Notes: a model not told the origin generated them from the letters alone. Positions 1 through 9,884 are shown, counted from the first letter of the stretch. The stretch: DNA of 64,000 nt from Roseomonas sp. KE0001 (GCF_016107285.1 NZ_RCVQ01000001.1:496001-560000), one strand, 5' to 3'. Numbers and translations: made by a program.

Positions 1-608
1 CGCAGCCGCGCCAGTCCGGGAAAGGCCGGGAAGACGTAGTAGGAGGGGTTCACCACCACGTGGCGGGGATGATCGAAGCCGAAGGCCGCCGGCAGGAGCA
101 GGGTCCGGCCGTCGACCTGGCGGATGCAGAGGGCTTCCAGGTCGCGCAGCATCTCGCCGGCGAGCAGGGCGAGGTCCGGGTCCTGCCAGCGCCGCGCGGC
201 CCGGCTCAGGGCCCAGGCGATGAAGATATCGCCGTCCGTGGCGTTGTTGGCGTCCTCCACGGGCCGGGCCCGGCCGGGCTGCCAGCGCCAGGCGTGCAAC
301 CGGTCCTGCGGCCGCGCCAGCGCGCGGCGCGTCCAGGCGAGGATGCGGCGGAAGGTGGCCTGGTCGTCGAAGGCCTCGGCGAAGAGCAGGCCCCATCCCT
401 GGCCCTCGGAATGCGAGATGCCCCCATTGCCGGTGTCCACCACGCGCCCGTCCCCGGTGACGAAGCGGGCGCGGAAACTCTCCCATTCATCGCGGGGCGC
501 CGGCCCTGCGGCATTCCGGTGCTCGGCATGGCCCGGCTGGCGCGGCAGCGACACCAGGACGGCCGCCGTCGCACCCAGGATTGAACGCCGCCCGTGCCCG
601 CGGGCCAT
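1..608 (-). CDS. Glycoside hydrolase family 8 endoglucanase (3' end outside window)
   Basis: Probable secreted endo-beta-1,4-glucanase of family GH8, the family of the cellulose-synthesis-associated glucanases BcsZ and CMCax. About 202 codons are visible and the reading frame is still open at the window edge. The start is ATG at 608 with a GGAG motif about 10 bases upstream. The N-terminus (MARGHGRRSILGATAAV) has twin arginines followed by a hydrophobic run, so it is a Tat-like or Sec signal. Residues 58-72 (DTGNGGISHSEGQGW) contain the expected general-acid Glu (E68) of GH8. The stretch DANNATDGDIFIAWAL (119 on) carries the expected catalytic Asp region. Both assignments come from family knowledge. 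No cellulose synthase gene is visible on this side, and the next gene on the same strand is an O-antigen-ligase-like protein 112 bases upstream, so a role in exopolysaccharide turnover is only inferred. Confidence 0.85.
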   Translation of the reverse strand, partial: MARGHGRRSILGATAAVLVSLPRQPGHAEHRNAAGPAPRDEWESFRARFVTGDGRVVDTGNGGISHSEGQGWGLLFAEAFDDQATFRRILAWTRRALARPQDRLHAWRWQPGRARPVEDANNATDGDIFIAWALSRAARRWQDPDLALLAGEMLRDLEALCIRQVDGRTLLLPAAFGFDHPRHVVVNPSYYVFPAFPGLARL

Positions 609-719
609 CGCCACCAACTCCACGCCTTGTGTTTGCGCGGATCAGCCTACAGGCCAGGGCCAGGGAGGCGAGGGTTGAAGGCGCCCCCTCACTTCCCTTT
701 GAAGTTGTGTAATACCTGC

Positions 720-2000
720 TTACGTTTTCGCCCTGGCGGAGGCGGCTCCAGAGAGTCCGCCCGCGCAGGCCAGGGCAAGAGCGGCACTGCACAACCACCA
801 GCTTTGCCAGGCCCCGAAACTCGCCACGAAGGTGATGAAGGCCGAGCCCAGCGCGCCGGTCATCGCCGCCGCCGCCGGCCCCCGGGCGGCGAAGGCCAGC
901 AGCAGCAGGGCGAGGGCGGCGATCACGACCCCCACCCAGCCGAGTTCCAGCCAGATCTGCAGGGCGCCGTTGTGGGGATGCAGCGGCATCAGCTCGACAT
1001 GGGGCGCGGCGAACCAGGCGCGCAGCCCGGGCCGCTCGACGCCGAGCCGCGACAGCCGGTCGGACGAGGGGTTCTCCTTGCCGCCGGGCAAGGCGCGCGC
1101 GGCCTCCAGCCCCCAGCCCAGCAGCGGCTTCTCCCGCGCCCGCTCCATCCCGAAATCCCAGATCACCAGCCGGTGCACGGCCGAGGGCGGCAGGCTCTGG
1201 AAGGAGGTCGGCAGGTGGCGCAGCGCGGGGCCGAGCAGCAGCGGGGTCGCCAGCAGAACCGCCGCCATGCCCAGGCCGAGGAGGCGCGGTGTCCAGGCCG
1301 GCGCGCCGGGGCGGAGGCGGCGCTCCAGCGCCGTCAGGGCCACCAGGATCAGCCCCGCGGCGGCCGCCAGCCGGGCGGTGTCGCCACTGACCCAGAGCAG
1401 CACGCCGCCCCCAAGGGCCAGGCCGGCCACGCGCCAGCGGCGAGGCAGGGCGGCCGCGGCGACCAGCGGAAGCAGCAGCGCCATGACCGAGGCGGCGGGC
1501 TTCAGCCCGAAGGCCAGTTGCGGCGGTATCTCCCGCAGCCCGCGCACGGCGGCACGAAGCCCCGAGCCGGTGAGATGGTCGAGCAGCGCGGCGGCGAGGC
1601 CGAGCGCCAGGCCGGCGGCGAGCGCCTGGCCGAGCCACGCCCGACGCCCGGGGCTGTCCTCGCCCGCCGCGCGATACGCCGCGCCGGCCAGCAGCACGGT
1701 GCCGGCGAAGCCCAGCCCGCCCGACAGGGCGCGCCCCGGCTCCGGGGCCCAGAGCGCGGAGGCCGTGCCCCAGAGGCCGAGCGCCAGGCCGGCCCAGAGC
1801 GCCGGCCCGCGCGGCCAGGGCCAGCGGCCGGTGGCGCGGCGCGCCTGCACCACGGCGAGGGCCAGCGCCACCAGGGCCAGGGGCGCCATGGCCTTGGATT
1901 GCAGCACGGCGACAAAGGGGGCGACGACCAGCGCGGCGGCGAGGGGGGCGGTCGGCGCGCTCCAGGCGAAGGGCGTCCGGCCCGCCGGCGCGCCGCTCAT
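720..2000 (-). CDS. O-antigen ligase / Wzy-like polymerase family membrane protein
   Basis: Polytopic inner-membrane protein of 426 aa with about ten to twelve hydrophobic segments rich in Ala, Leu and Gly. The C-terminal half holds the hallmark periplasmic loop of the WaaL/Wzy (PF04932) superfamily: a GWGLEAARALP segment followed by HPHNGALQIWLELGWVG, where the paired His and Asn residues are the usual active-site signature. These proteins attach or polymerise undecaprenyl-linked glycans at the periplasmic face. I chose ATG at 2000; an in-frame TTG at 2066 would add 22 mostly Leu/Pro residues. The neighbouring GH8 glucanase suggests surface-polysaccharide work. The sequence cannot show whether this is a ligase or a polymerase. 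Confidence 0.8.
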   Translation of the reverse strand: MSGAPAGRTPFAWSAPTAPLAAALVVAPFVAVLQSKAMAPLALVALALAVVQARRATGRWPWPRGPALWAGLALGLWGTASALWAPEPGRALSGGLGFAGTVLLAGAAYRAAGEDSPGRRAWLGQALAAGLALGLAAALLDHLTGSGLRAAVRGLREIPPQLAFGLKPAASVMALLLPLVAAAALPRRWRVAGLALGGGVLLWVSGDTARLAAAAGLILVALTALERRLRPGAPAWTPRLLGLGMAAVLLATPLLLGPALRHLPTSFQSLPPSAVHRLVIWDFGMERAREKPLLGWGLEAARALPGGKENPSSDRLSRLGVERPGLRAWFAAPHVELMPLHPHNGALQIWLELGWVGVVIAALALLLLAFAARGPAAAAMTGALGSAFITFVASFGAWQSWWLCSAALALACAGGLSGAASARAKT

Positions 2001-2117
2001 GCGGCCGGGGCCCGGCCGGGCGGGAAGGGGAGGGAGGAGGAGGAGGTCATGCCGCCGCTCCTGCAATCTCCGGGGCGGCGAGGCAAGAGCGGACCGGTGC
2101 TTTCTCTGGCGCTTTAT

Positions 2118-2882
2118 CTAGCGGGCGTAGTCGGGTTCCTCGCGGTCGAGGATGCGGCGCCACGCATCGAGGTGCAGCCGGGCGTCCATGCGCTCGCCCC
2201 AGGGGCCATGATGATGGCGCCGCAGGCCCTCGGGCAGGCGATGCAGCGGCTGCCCCGTCTGCAGGGCGGTCATCTGATACATGGCGGTACGCTCCGCCAT
2301 GTAGCATTCGTCGAAGGCATCGGCGACCGTCGGCCCGACCACCGTGACGCCATGGCCGCGCATCACCATGATCGATTTGTCGCCCATCAGGCGGGCGATG
2401 CGGTCGCCCTCCTCGTTCACATGCACCGGCTCGTCGCCCTCACGGTCATAGACCATGCGGTCGTTCAGCAGCAGGTTGTTGTGGTGCGACAGGGCGAACT
2501 CGGCGTCGCGCAGCAGCGACAGCGCGGTCAGCCAGCGCGGATGCACATGCACGACGCAGGCGGCGGCGGGATTCTGCACATGGATGCGGGCATGGATGTG
2601 GAAGGCGACCTTGCGCAACTCGCCGCTGCCGCGCAGCACGCGCCCGTCCAGGTCGCAGACGATGAGGTCGCTCGCCTTCAGCTCCTGGAAGAGGTAGCCG
2701 CGCGGATTGATGAGGAAGCGCGGCTCCGCCTCGTCCGGCAGCATCAGGCTGTTGTGGTTGCCGATCTGCTCGTTCCAGCCGAGCCGCGCGGCGACGCGGA
2801 ACACCGCGGCCATGTCGCAGCGCAGCGCCCATTCGCGCTCCTCCGCCGCGCTGCTGGCCAGGGATTGCACCATCGCGCTCAT
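2118..2882 (-). CDS. Class II aldolase/adducin family protein
   Basis: Cytosolic protein of 254 aa from the class II aldolase/adducin family (fuculose-1-phosphate aldolase fold, PF00596). The metal-binding pattern is visible: HVHP in the middle of the protein and a later RGHGVTVVG motif supply His ligands for the divalent metal. The stretch INPRGYLFQELKASDLIVCDLDG is typical of the family members often annotated as class II aldolase or decarboxylase in catabolic clusters. Start is ATG at 2882 (MSAMVQSLASS); ATG at 2873 is an alternative. It is divergent from the DMFase-like gene across a 236-base gap, so a shared promoter region and pathway are possible. Substrate unknown. Confidence 0.85.
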   Translation of the reverse strand: MSAMVQSLASSAAEEREWALRCDMAAVFRVAARLGWNEQIGNHNSLMLPDEAEPRFLINPRGYLFQELKASDLIVCDLDGRVLRGSGELRKVAFHIHARIHVQNPAAACVVHVHPRWLTALSLLRDAEFALSHHNNLLLNDRMVYDREGDEPVHVNEEGDRIARLMGDKSIMVMRGHGVTVVGPTVADAFDECYMAERTAMYQMTALQTGQPLHRLPEGLRRHHHGPWGERMDARLHLDAWRRILDREEPDYAR

Positions 2883-3118
2883 CCGCCCGCTCCGTTCGCC
2901 TCGTGCCGCGGCGCAGCTTGCACCGGTCCCGCCGGGAGACCAAGCACTTTCACCGGCCCGTCGCCGACTTCGCTTCCGGGCAAATCGAAGTTCGCGGCCG
3001 GCGGAAGGGCTTTGCGGCGGCGGGGCGGCGAGTAGACTTGCCCTTCGTCTCGTCCTGCCGGAGCGAACCGCATGTCCGCATCTCCCCGCCGCGCCGACCA
3101 GCCCCGAGGCCACGGCGC

Positions 3119-5305
3119 ATGACGGCGCCACGCGAGCTGCCGATCACCGGCTATCTCGACCGCTTCTCGCGCCGCCCGGGCGAGACCTTCGCGGTCCAGG
3201 TGAGCGTCCCCTCCGGCGAGCCCTACCGCGCGCGCCTGCTGCGCGTCATCAGCGGCGATCCGAACCCCGCCGGGCCCGGCCTCCGCTTCGAGGACCTCTC
3301 GGGCCGGTTCAGCGCCGGCTTCCAGGGCCGGCACCAGCCGGTCCGCTCCGGCTCCTGCGCCGTCATCCCGTCCGGGCCGCGCCGCGGGCCCGGGCCGGTG
3401 ACCTGGACGGTGCTGGTCTGGGCGGCCGTGCTCCCCGACCGGACCGCGGCGCTGATCAGCGAGGCGCAGGGCGATGTCATGGTGACGCTCGGGCTCGGCG
3501 CTCAGGGCGCGGTGGCGCGGTTCCGCCAGGGCGCGACGGTGCGCGAGGTCGCGACCGGCGTGCCGCTGGCCGAGCGCGGCTGGTACCGTCTCTGGCTCAG
3601 CCTCGATGCCGATGCCGGCTGCTTCGACCTGGGGCAGGTGCCGCTGGCGGAGGTCTCGGGCGGCGTCGCCGCGCTGCGCGGCGCGCTGGAGGGCTTCCAG
3701 CCGCCCGGCGGTGGCGGCCCGGTGGTGATCGCCGCCGAGGACGCGGCGGAGCCCTGCGCGCATTTCACCGGCAAACTGGAGGAACCGGCGCTGCTGGCCG
3801 GGGCGCGGACAAGCTGGCCCGAGCCGCTGCGGCGGCCGGAGCGGGTGCTGGCGCTGTGGGACTTCGCGCGGGGCATTCCCACCCAGAGCGTCAGCGACAT
3901 CGGCCCGCAGGCCTGCCATGGGAGCCTGCGGAACGTGCCGACGCGCGCCGTGGTGGGCGCGCGCTGGAGCGGCGACGAGATGTGCTGGCGCCATCGGCCG
4001 GAGGACTATGCCGCGATCCATTTCCACGCCGACGACCTGGGCGACTGCGGGTGGCGGACCGACTTCCGCTTCACCGTCCCGCCGGATCTGCGCAGCGGCG
4101 CCTACGCCCTGCACCTGAGCTGCGGCGCCGGCGAGGACTGGCTGCCCTTCTACGTGCTGCCGCCGCGCGGCGGGCCGACGGCCGACATCGTCTTCCTGGC
4201 CTCCACCTTCACCTACCAGGCCTATGCGAACCACGCGCGCGGCAACGCGGATGCCGCCTACCGGGCGCGGGTGGCGGCGTGGGGCGCCTATCCGCACAAT
4301 CCGGACGACTATCCGGTCTATGGCCGCTCCACCTACAACCGCCACCCGGACCGCAGCGGCATCGCCTTCTCCTCCCGGCTGCGGCCGATCCTGACCATGC
4401 GTCCCGGCTTCCTCACCTTCAACGACGCGCGCGGCTCCGGCCTGCGGCACTATCCGGCGGACACGCATATCCTCGCCTGGCTGGAGGACAAGGGCTTCTC
4501 CTTCGACATCGTCACCGACGAGGATCTGCACGAGGAGGGCGCGGCGCTGCTGGCACCCTACCGCCTGGTGATGACCGGCTCGCATCCCGAGTATCACACG
4601 GCGCCGACACTCGACGCCCTGGCGGCCTTCACCGCCGGCGGCGGCCGCATGATGTATCTGGGCGGCAACGGCTTCTACTGGCGCATCGCCTGCGTGCCCG
4701 AGCTGCCGGGCATGATCGAGCTGCGCCGCGCCGAGGGCGGCATCCGCGCCTGGGCCGCGGAGCCGGGCGAGTACCACCATCAGCTCGACGGCCAGTATGG
4801 CGGGCTCTGGCGCCGCAACCGCCGGCCCCCGCAGGCCCTGGCCGGCGTCGGCTTCTCCGCCCAGGGCCTGTTCGAGGGCACGCGCTACCGGCGCCTTCCG
4901 GCCAGCCACGCGCCGGAGCATGCCTGGATCTTCGAGGGTGTCGAGGGAGAGACCTTCGGCGATTACGGGCTTTCAGGCGGCGGCGCCGCGGGCTTCGAGC
5001 TGGACCGCGCGGATGCCAGCCTGGGCTCGCCGCCCGGCACGGTCGTGCTGGCGCGCTCGGAGGAGCCGCCGTCCTCCTTCGTCACCGTGCCGGAGGAGCT
5101 GCTGTCGCATCTGGCGACGGTCAGCGGCGAGACACCGGAGGCGCTGAAACGCGGCGAGATCGCCTGGTTCGAGACGCCGGGCGGCGGCGCGGTCTTCGCC
5201 GTGGGCTCGATCACCTTCTGCGGCTCGCTCTGGCGGGAGGGTTTCGAAGGGCCGGTCAGCCGGGTGACGGAAAATGTGGTGCGGCGCTTCTCCGCGTCAG
5301 GATGA
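3119..5305 (+). CDS. N,N-dimethylformamidase-like large subunit
   Basis: Protein of 728 aa resembling the large (beta) subunit of N,N-dimethylformamidase, an iron-dependent amidohydrolase. The N-terminal half (roughly 1-330) is a beta-rich, lectin-like region beginning PITGYLDRFSRRPGE. The C-terminal half has the catalytic class I glutamine-amidotransferase-like fold, including STFTYQAYANHARGN, PVYGRSTYNRHPDRSG, YPADTHILAWLEDKGFSFD and MTGSHPEYHT. DMFase binds a mononuclear iron through two Tyr and one Glu; Y366, Y406 and E491 here are the obvious candidates. The small alpha subunit of true DMFase has no gene nearby, so the substrate may differ from DMF. Start ATG 3119 gives the family-typical N-terminus. 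It is followed by a complete dipeptide-type ABC importer, which suggests the enzyme acts on an imported amide. Confidence 0.85.
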   Translation: MTAPRELPITGYLDRFSRRPGETFAVQVSVPSGEPYRARLLRVISGDPNPAGPGLRFEDLSGRFSAGFQGRHQPVRSGSCAVIPSGPRRGPGPVTWTVLVWAAVLPDRTAALISEAQGDVMVTLGLGAQGAVARFRQGATVREVATGVPLAERGWYRLWLSLDADAGCFDLGQVPLAEVSGGVAALRGALEGFQPPGGGGPVVIAAEDAAEPCAHFTGKLEEPALLAGARTSWPEPLRRPERVLALWDFARGIPTQSVSDIGPQACHGSLRNVPTRAVVGARWSGDEMCWRHRPEDYAAIHFHADDLGDCGWRTDFRFTVPPDLRSGAYALHLSCGAGEDWLPFYVLPPRGGPTADIVFLASTFTYQAYANHARGNADAAYRARVAAWGAYPHNPDDYPVYGRSTYNRHPDRSGIAFSSRLRPILTMRPGFLTFNDARGSGLRHYPADTHILAWLEDKGFSFDIVTDEDLHEEGAALLAPYRLVMTGSHPEYHTAPTLDALAAFTAGGGRMMYLGGNGFYWRIACVPELPGMIELRRAEGGIRAWAAEPGEYHHQLDGQYGGLWRRNRRPPQALAGVGFSAQGLFEGTRYRRLPASHAPEHAWIFEGVEGETFGDYGLSGGGAAGFELDRADASLGSPPGTVVLARSEEPPSSFVTVPEELLSHLATVSGETPEALKRGEIAWFETPGGGAVFAVGSITFCGSLWREGFEGPVSRVTENVVRRFSASG

Positions 5306-5316
5306 TGATTTGACAG

Positions 5317-5334
5317 GCAAACGGCATCGTTTGC
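5317..5334. promoter_or_regulatory. Perfect palindrome between DMFase-like gene and ABC importer
   Basis: GCAAACG-GCAT-CGTTTGC is a perfect 7-bp inverted repeat around 4 bases, 12 bases after the DMFase-like stop codon and about 115 bases before the solute-binding gene. There is no T-run after it, so it is a poor intrinsic terminator. The CG-centred half-sites resemble operators of LacI-type repressors. No LacI gene is present in the window. Confidence 0.4.
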
Positions 5335-5450
5335 AGGCCGCTCTTGCTGCGATGCGGCAGGAACTGCTCCAGAATGAGGCTTGACGGCCCCAGCCGCTGA
5401 TTTGAAGCTTCACGGCGAGGCTTCACATCACAACAAGCGAGCGGGGGATC

Positions 5451-7031
5451 ATGCTGATGCAGCGTTCCATCCTGGCGTCCTGCGGGCTGGCGGCGGCCAT
5501 CGCTCTGCCGCTTTCTCCGGCCGCGGCGGCGCCCTTCTCCTGCCCCAGCCGGGGCGGCGATCTGGTCTTCGGCCAGGAAGCCAATGTGAACAGCCTGGAC
5601 CAGATGACGTCCAGCACCATCTCCACCCGCAACATCGCGATGAACATCTACGAATCGCTAGTGACGCGCGACGAGAACAACAAGGTCATCGCCGAGCTGG
5701 CCGAGAGCGTCGAGGAGGCGCCGGACCGTCTCAGCTACACCTTCAGGCTGCGCCAGGGCATCGGCTTCCACAACGGCAAGCCGATGACCTCGGCCGATGT
5801 CGCCGCCTCCTTCGACCGCTACAAGCGCATCGGACTGCAACGCAGCACGCTCGACAACGTGCAGGGCTGGGAGGCGCCGGACGCCGCCACCTTCGTCATC
5901 CGGATGGCGCGCGTGCAGCCGACCTTCTTGGAGGCGCTCTCCTCCTTCAGCGTGCCGATCGTCATCATTCCCGCCGAGCACAAGGACGATCCGCCGCAGC
6001 AGCTCCGGCCGGTCGGCACCGGCCCCTTCCGCATCGCGGAATTCGTCCCCGGCAGCCATGCGAAGCTGGTGCGGTATGACGGGTACAAGCCGAACACGGC
6101 CTATGAGGAGCGCACCGGCTTCGGCGGCTACAAGGCGGCCTGCCTCGACAGCGTGACCTTCCGCATCGTCACCGAGGCTTCGGCCCGCGTCGCGGGGCTG
6201 GAGACGGGCGAGTTGCAGGGGGTGGAGGATGTCCCGACCAAATCCGTCGAGGCGCTGAAGAAGGACAGCAACGTCACCATCCTGCCGCTGGAGAACTGGT
6301 GGATCCAGATCGCGCTGCCCAACACCGCGCAGGCGCCGACCAGTGACCTGAACTTCCGCAAGGCGGTGCAGGCGGCGATCGGCGCTGAGGACGTGATGGA
6401 TGCCGCGACCGACGGCAACTACCGGCTCAACGTCGGCTTCCAGTATCCGAACCAGCCGACCTACACGGACGCCGGCAAGGAGACCTACAACATCAACGAC
6501 CCCGAGAAGGCCGCGGCGCTGCTGAAGCAGTCCGGCTACAAGGGCGAGCCGATCACCATCCTGACCAATCGCGACTATCCGGCCATGTACAATGCCGCGC
6601 TGGTCATGCAGCAGCAACTCCAGGCCGCGGGCATCAACGCGCAGCTCCGCGTGGTGGACTGGCCGACCTCGGTGCAGATGTCGCAGAAGGTCAACAGCAC
6701 CGAGTGGCACTTCTTCCACAGCGGCTGGGGCACGCAGCCGGCGCTCGGCGCGCTGGCCACGATGCAGTTCCTGGCCTCGCCCGGCGCCAATTACCGCCCG
6801 CGCGACGACAAGGGCGACCCGGATGTCGAGGCCGCCTGGCGCGACATGAACGACCTGCCGACCGAGGCCGAGCGCAACGCCGCCTTCGCGCGGATGCAGA
6901 AGCTGGTGCTGGAGCGGGCCTATGCCTATCCCTTCGGCTCGCTCACCAAGGTCCAGGCGGTGCGGGCCAACGTGAAGAACTTCAAGCCCTTCCGCATCCC
7001 GCGCTTCAGCAACGTCTGGATCGCCAAGTGA
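5451..7031 (+). CDS. ABC transporter solute-binding protein, dipeptide/oligopeptide family 5
   Basis: Periplasmic receptor of 526 aa from the SBP_bac_5 (DppA/OppA/DdpA) family. The N-terminus (MLMQRSILASCGLAAAIALP, ending SPAAAAPFSC) is a Sec signal peptide with a probable cleavage after AAA. Family features follow: GGDLVFGQEANVNSLDQ, IYESLVTRDENNKVIAELAES, FRLRQGIGFHNGKPMTSADV and the TGPFRIAEFVPGSHAKLVRYDGY segment. An in-frame ATG at 5457 is an alternative start. It heads a five-gene importer operon (receptor, two permeases, two ATPases) followed by an aspartoacylase-like gene. The upstream DMFase-like gene suggests the ligand is an amide or acylated amine; this is inference. Confidence 0.93.
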   Translation: MLMQRSILASCGLAAAIALPLSPAAAAPFSCPSRGGDLVFGQEANVNSLDQMTSSTISTRNIAMNIYESLVTRDENNKVIAELAESVEEAPDRLSYTFRLRQGIGFHNGKPMTSADVAASFDRYKRIGLQRSTLDNVQGWEAPDAATFVIRMARVQPTFLEALSSFSVPIVIIPAEHKDDPPQQLRPVGTGPFRIAEFVPGSHAKLVRYDGYKPNTAYEERTGFGGYKAACLDSVTFRIVTEASARVAGLETGELQGVEDVPTKSVEALKKDSNVTILPLENWWIQIALPNTAQAPTSDLNFRKAVQAAIGAEDVMDAATDGNYRLNVGFQYPNQPTYTDAGKETYNINDPEKAAALLKQSGYKGEPITILTNRDYPAMYNAALVMQQQLQAAGINAQLRVVDWPTSVQMSQKVNSTEWHFFHSGWGTQPALGALATMQFLASPGANYRPRDDKGDPDVEAAWRDMNDLPTEAERNAAFARMQKLVLERAYAYPFGSLTKVQAVRANVKNFKPFRIPRFSNVWIAK

Positions 7032-7068
7032 GCGGACGCCGCGCCGGGCCGCGCCGGGGCGCCGCGGC

Positions 7069-8013
7069 ATGATCGGCGTCGTGGCGCGGCGGCTGCTCAG
7101 CGCGGTGCCGGTGCTCCTCCTGGTCAGCCTCATCACCTTCGGCATGATGCGGCTGATCCCGGGCGATCCGGCCGCCGCCATCGCCGGCCTCTCGGCGACG
7201 CCGCAGCAGGTGCAGCAGATCCGCCAGGACCTGGGGCTCGACCAGCCTTTCCTGACGCAGCTGCTCCACTGGTACGGCGGCCTGCTGCAGGGCGATCTGG
7301 GCCGCTCGATCCTGCTCGGCCGCGGCGTCTTCGCCTCCGTCATGGAGCGGCTTCCGGTCACGCTCGCGCTCTCCGCCTATGCCCTGGTGCTGACGCTGCT
7401 GATCGGCCTGCTGGCGGGCATCCTGGCGGCGCTGAAGCAGAACACGGTGATCGACCAGCTGGCCATGGCCTTCGCCATGATCGGCATCTCGCTGCCGAGC
7501 TTCTTCCTCGGCCTGGTCATGATCATCGTCTTCGCGGTGCATCTCGGCTGGCTGCCGACCGGCGGCTACATCCCGCTGACGGAGGACCCCTGGGGCTGGT
7601 TCCGCACCTCGACCATGCCGGCCGTCTCGCTGGCGCTGCTGCAGGCGGGGCTGCTCGCCCGCATCACGCGCTCGACCATGCTGGAGGTGATGCGGCAGGA
7701 CTATATCCGCACGGCGCGCGCCAAGGGGCTGAGCCAGCGCAGCATCATCTTCCGGCACGCGCTGTCCAACGCGATGATCCCGATCACCACCGTCGTCGGC
7801 ATCATCGTCAGCCTGCTGATCTCGGGCGCCGTGGTGACGGAGGCGATCTTCTCCATCCCCGGCATCGGCCAGCTGCTGACGCAGGCGGTGCTGAACCGGG
7901 ACTACCCGATGGTGCAGGGCGGGCTGCTGCTGGTCACCGGCTTCCTGGTGCTGGTCAATATCGGCATCGACGTCCTCTATGCCTTCCTGGATCCGAGGGT
8001 GCGCTATGAGTGA
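7069..8013 (+). CDS. ABC transporter permease, DppB type
   Basis: Inner-membrane permease of 314 aa with six predicted membrane segments. The N-terminus (VARRLLSAVPVLLLVSLITFGMMRLIPGDP) is diagnostic of DppB/OppB/GsiC proteins. The BPD_transp_1 domain follows, with the EAA-type loop at TARAKGLSQRSIIFRHALSN, which contacts the ATPase. ATG 7069 is 37 bases after the receptor gene. The 3' end overlaps the second permease gene by 8 bases, which points to translational coupling. Confidence 0.94.
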   Translation: MIGVVARRLLSAVPVLLLVSLITFGMMRLIPGDPAAAIAGLSATPQQVQQIRQDLGLDQPFLTQLLHWYGGLLQGDLGRSILLGRGVFASVMERLPVTLALSAYALVLTLLIGLLAGILAALKQNTVIDQLAMAFAMIGISLPSFFLGLVMIIVFAVHLGWLPTGGYIPLTEDPWGWFRTSTMPAVSLALLQAGLLARITRSTMLEVMRQDYIRTARAKGLSQRSIIFRHALSNAMIPITTVVGIIVSLLISGAVVTEAIFSIPGIGQLLTQAVLNRDYPMVQGGLLLVTGFLVLVNIGIDVLYAFLDPRVRYE

Positions 8014-8914
8014 GACGGGAGCCCTGCCGCTGGAAGTTGATCTCGCCGGGCCGGCGGCGGAGCCGAAGCGCCGCAGCCCGGCCTGGGCCACGCTGCGCCG
8101 GCTGTTCCGGCACCGCCTCTTCGTCACCGGCCTGATCCTCTTCGGCATCATCGCGGTGATGGGGGCGCTCGCGCCCTGGATCACCACGGCCAATCCGAAC
8201 CGGCTGGCGATGCGCAACAAGTTCCTGCCGCCGGGCGGCGACTACATCCTCGGCACCGACAATTTCGGCCGCAGCCTGTGGTCCCGCACCGTCTGGGGGG
8301 CGCAGCTCTCCGTCATCATCGGCCTCTCCGTCGTGGCGCTGAACGCAGTCTTTGGCACGCTGATCGGCGCGCTGGCCGGCTATTTCCGCCGCGTCGACAA
8401 TCTCCTGATGCGCATCAACGACGCGTTGATGGCCTTTCCCGCCATCCTGCTCGCCATCGGCGTCACCGCCATGCTGGGGCCCTCCACCCTCAACGTCATC
8501 CTGGCGCTGGGCATCGTCTATATCCCGCGCACGGCGCGCATCGTCCGCGCCTCGGTCATCGTGCTGCGGGAGATGGAGTATGTGCAGGCGGCGGTGGCGG
8601 CGGGCGCCGGGCACTGGCGCATCCTGCGGCATCACATCCTGCCGAACGCCATGGCGCCGATGATCGTGCAACTCTCCTTCCTCTTCGCCTATGCCGTGCT
8701 CTCGGAGGCGACGCTCTCCTTCCTCGGCCTCGGCGCCGTGCCGCCGACGCCGACCTGGGGCAACATCATGGCCGAGGGGCGGGACTTCATGCGCGACGCG
8801 CCCTGGATCATCTGCATCCCCGGCGTGGCGCTGATGATCACCGTGCTCGGTCTCAACATGCTGGGCGACGGGCTGCGCGACGTGCTCGACCCCCGGCTCA
8901 GGATCCAGCAATGA
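8006..8914 (+). CDS. ABC transporter permease, DppC type
   Basis: Second permease subunit, 302 aa. It has the soluble N-terminal OppC_N segment before the first membrane helix and the conserved LGTDNFGRSLWSRTVWG motif, which marks DppC/OppC proteins. The EAA-like loop (VQAAVAAGAGHWRILRHHILPN) is present. ATG 8006 (MSETGALPLEVDL) lies inside the end of the previous gene; an earlier in-frame ATG at 7979 would lengthen the overlap and is unlikely. It shares an ATGA overlap with the following ATPase gene. Confidence 0.94.
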   Translation: MSETGALPLEVDLAGPAAEPKRRSPAWATLRRLFRHRLFVTGLILFGIIAVMGALAPWITTANPNRLAMRNKFLPPGGDYILGTDNFGRSLWSRTVWGAQLSVIIGLSVVALNAVFGTLIGALAGYFRRVDNLLMRINDALMAFPAILLAIGVTAMLGPSTLNVILALGIVYIPRTARIVRASVIVLREMEYVQAAVAAGAGHWRILRHHILPNAMAPMIVQLSFLFAYAVLSEATLSFLGLGAVPPTPTWGNIMAEGRDFMRDAPWIICIPGVALMITVLGLNMLGDGLRDVLDPRLRIQQ

Positions 8915-9884
8915 GCCTCCTTGAGATCAGCAACCTCACCACCGCCTTCGCCACCGAGCGTGGCGAGGTGACGGCGATCGAGGATGTCTCCTTCTCCCTG
9001 GAGGAGGGCGAGATCCTCGGCATCGTCGGCGAGTCCGGCAGCGGCAAGAGCGTCACTGCGCTGACCGTGATGGGGCTGCTGCCGCGCCCGCCGGCGCGCA
9101 TCGTCTCCGGCTCCGTGCGCTTCGCCGGGCAGGAGCTGACCGGCCTGTCGGAGCGGCAGATGCAGAAGGTGCGCGGCCCCGGCATCGCGATGATCTTCCA
9201 GGAGCCGATGACCTCGCTGAACCCGGTCTTCCGCATCGGCGAGCAGATCATGGAGACGATCCGCGCGCATGAGCGCCTCTCGCCCTGGGCGCTCCGCGAC
9301 CGCGCGCTGAGGATGCTGGAGAAGGTCGGCATCCCCTCCGCCGCGCGGCGGATGGACGACTATCCGCATCAGCTCTCGGGCGGGCAGCGGCAGCGCGTGA
9401 TGATCGCCATGGCGCTGGCCTGCAACCCGAAGCTGCTGATCGCTGACGAGCCGACGACGGCGCTCGACGTGACCATCCAGGCCCAGATCCTCGACCTGCT
9501 GATGGATCTGCGCGACGAGTTCGGCATGGCCATCATGATCATCACGCACAACATGGGCGTGGTGGCGGAGACCGCGGACCGGGTCATGGTGATGTATGCC
9601 GGCCGCATCGTCGAGCAGTCGCCGGTGACGACGCTCTTCGACCGGCCGCTGCATCCCTATACGCGCGGCCTGCTCGACTGCGTGCCCTCGCTGGAGCAGG
9701 ACAGGCCCCGGCTGGTCGCGATCCCCGGCAGCCTGCCCGAGCCGGCGCGGCGCCCGAGCGGATGCCGCTTCCGCCCGCGCTGCGGCCATGCGGTGGCCGC
9801 CTGCGCCGAGGCCATCCCGCCGCTCGCCGATTATGCGCCCTCGCACCGCGCCGCCTGTATCCGGGTGCCGGAGATCGCCGCCCC

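Noticed and set aside
5407-5426. GCTTCAC repeated before the solute-binding gene, as a Pho box
   Set aside because: The two copies are 13 bases apart, not 11, and the half-sites lack the CTGTCAT core.
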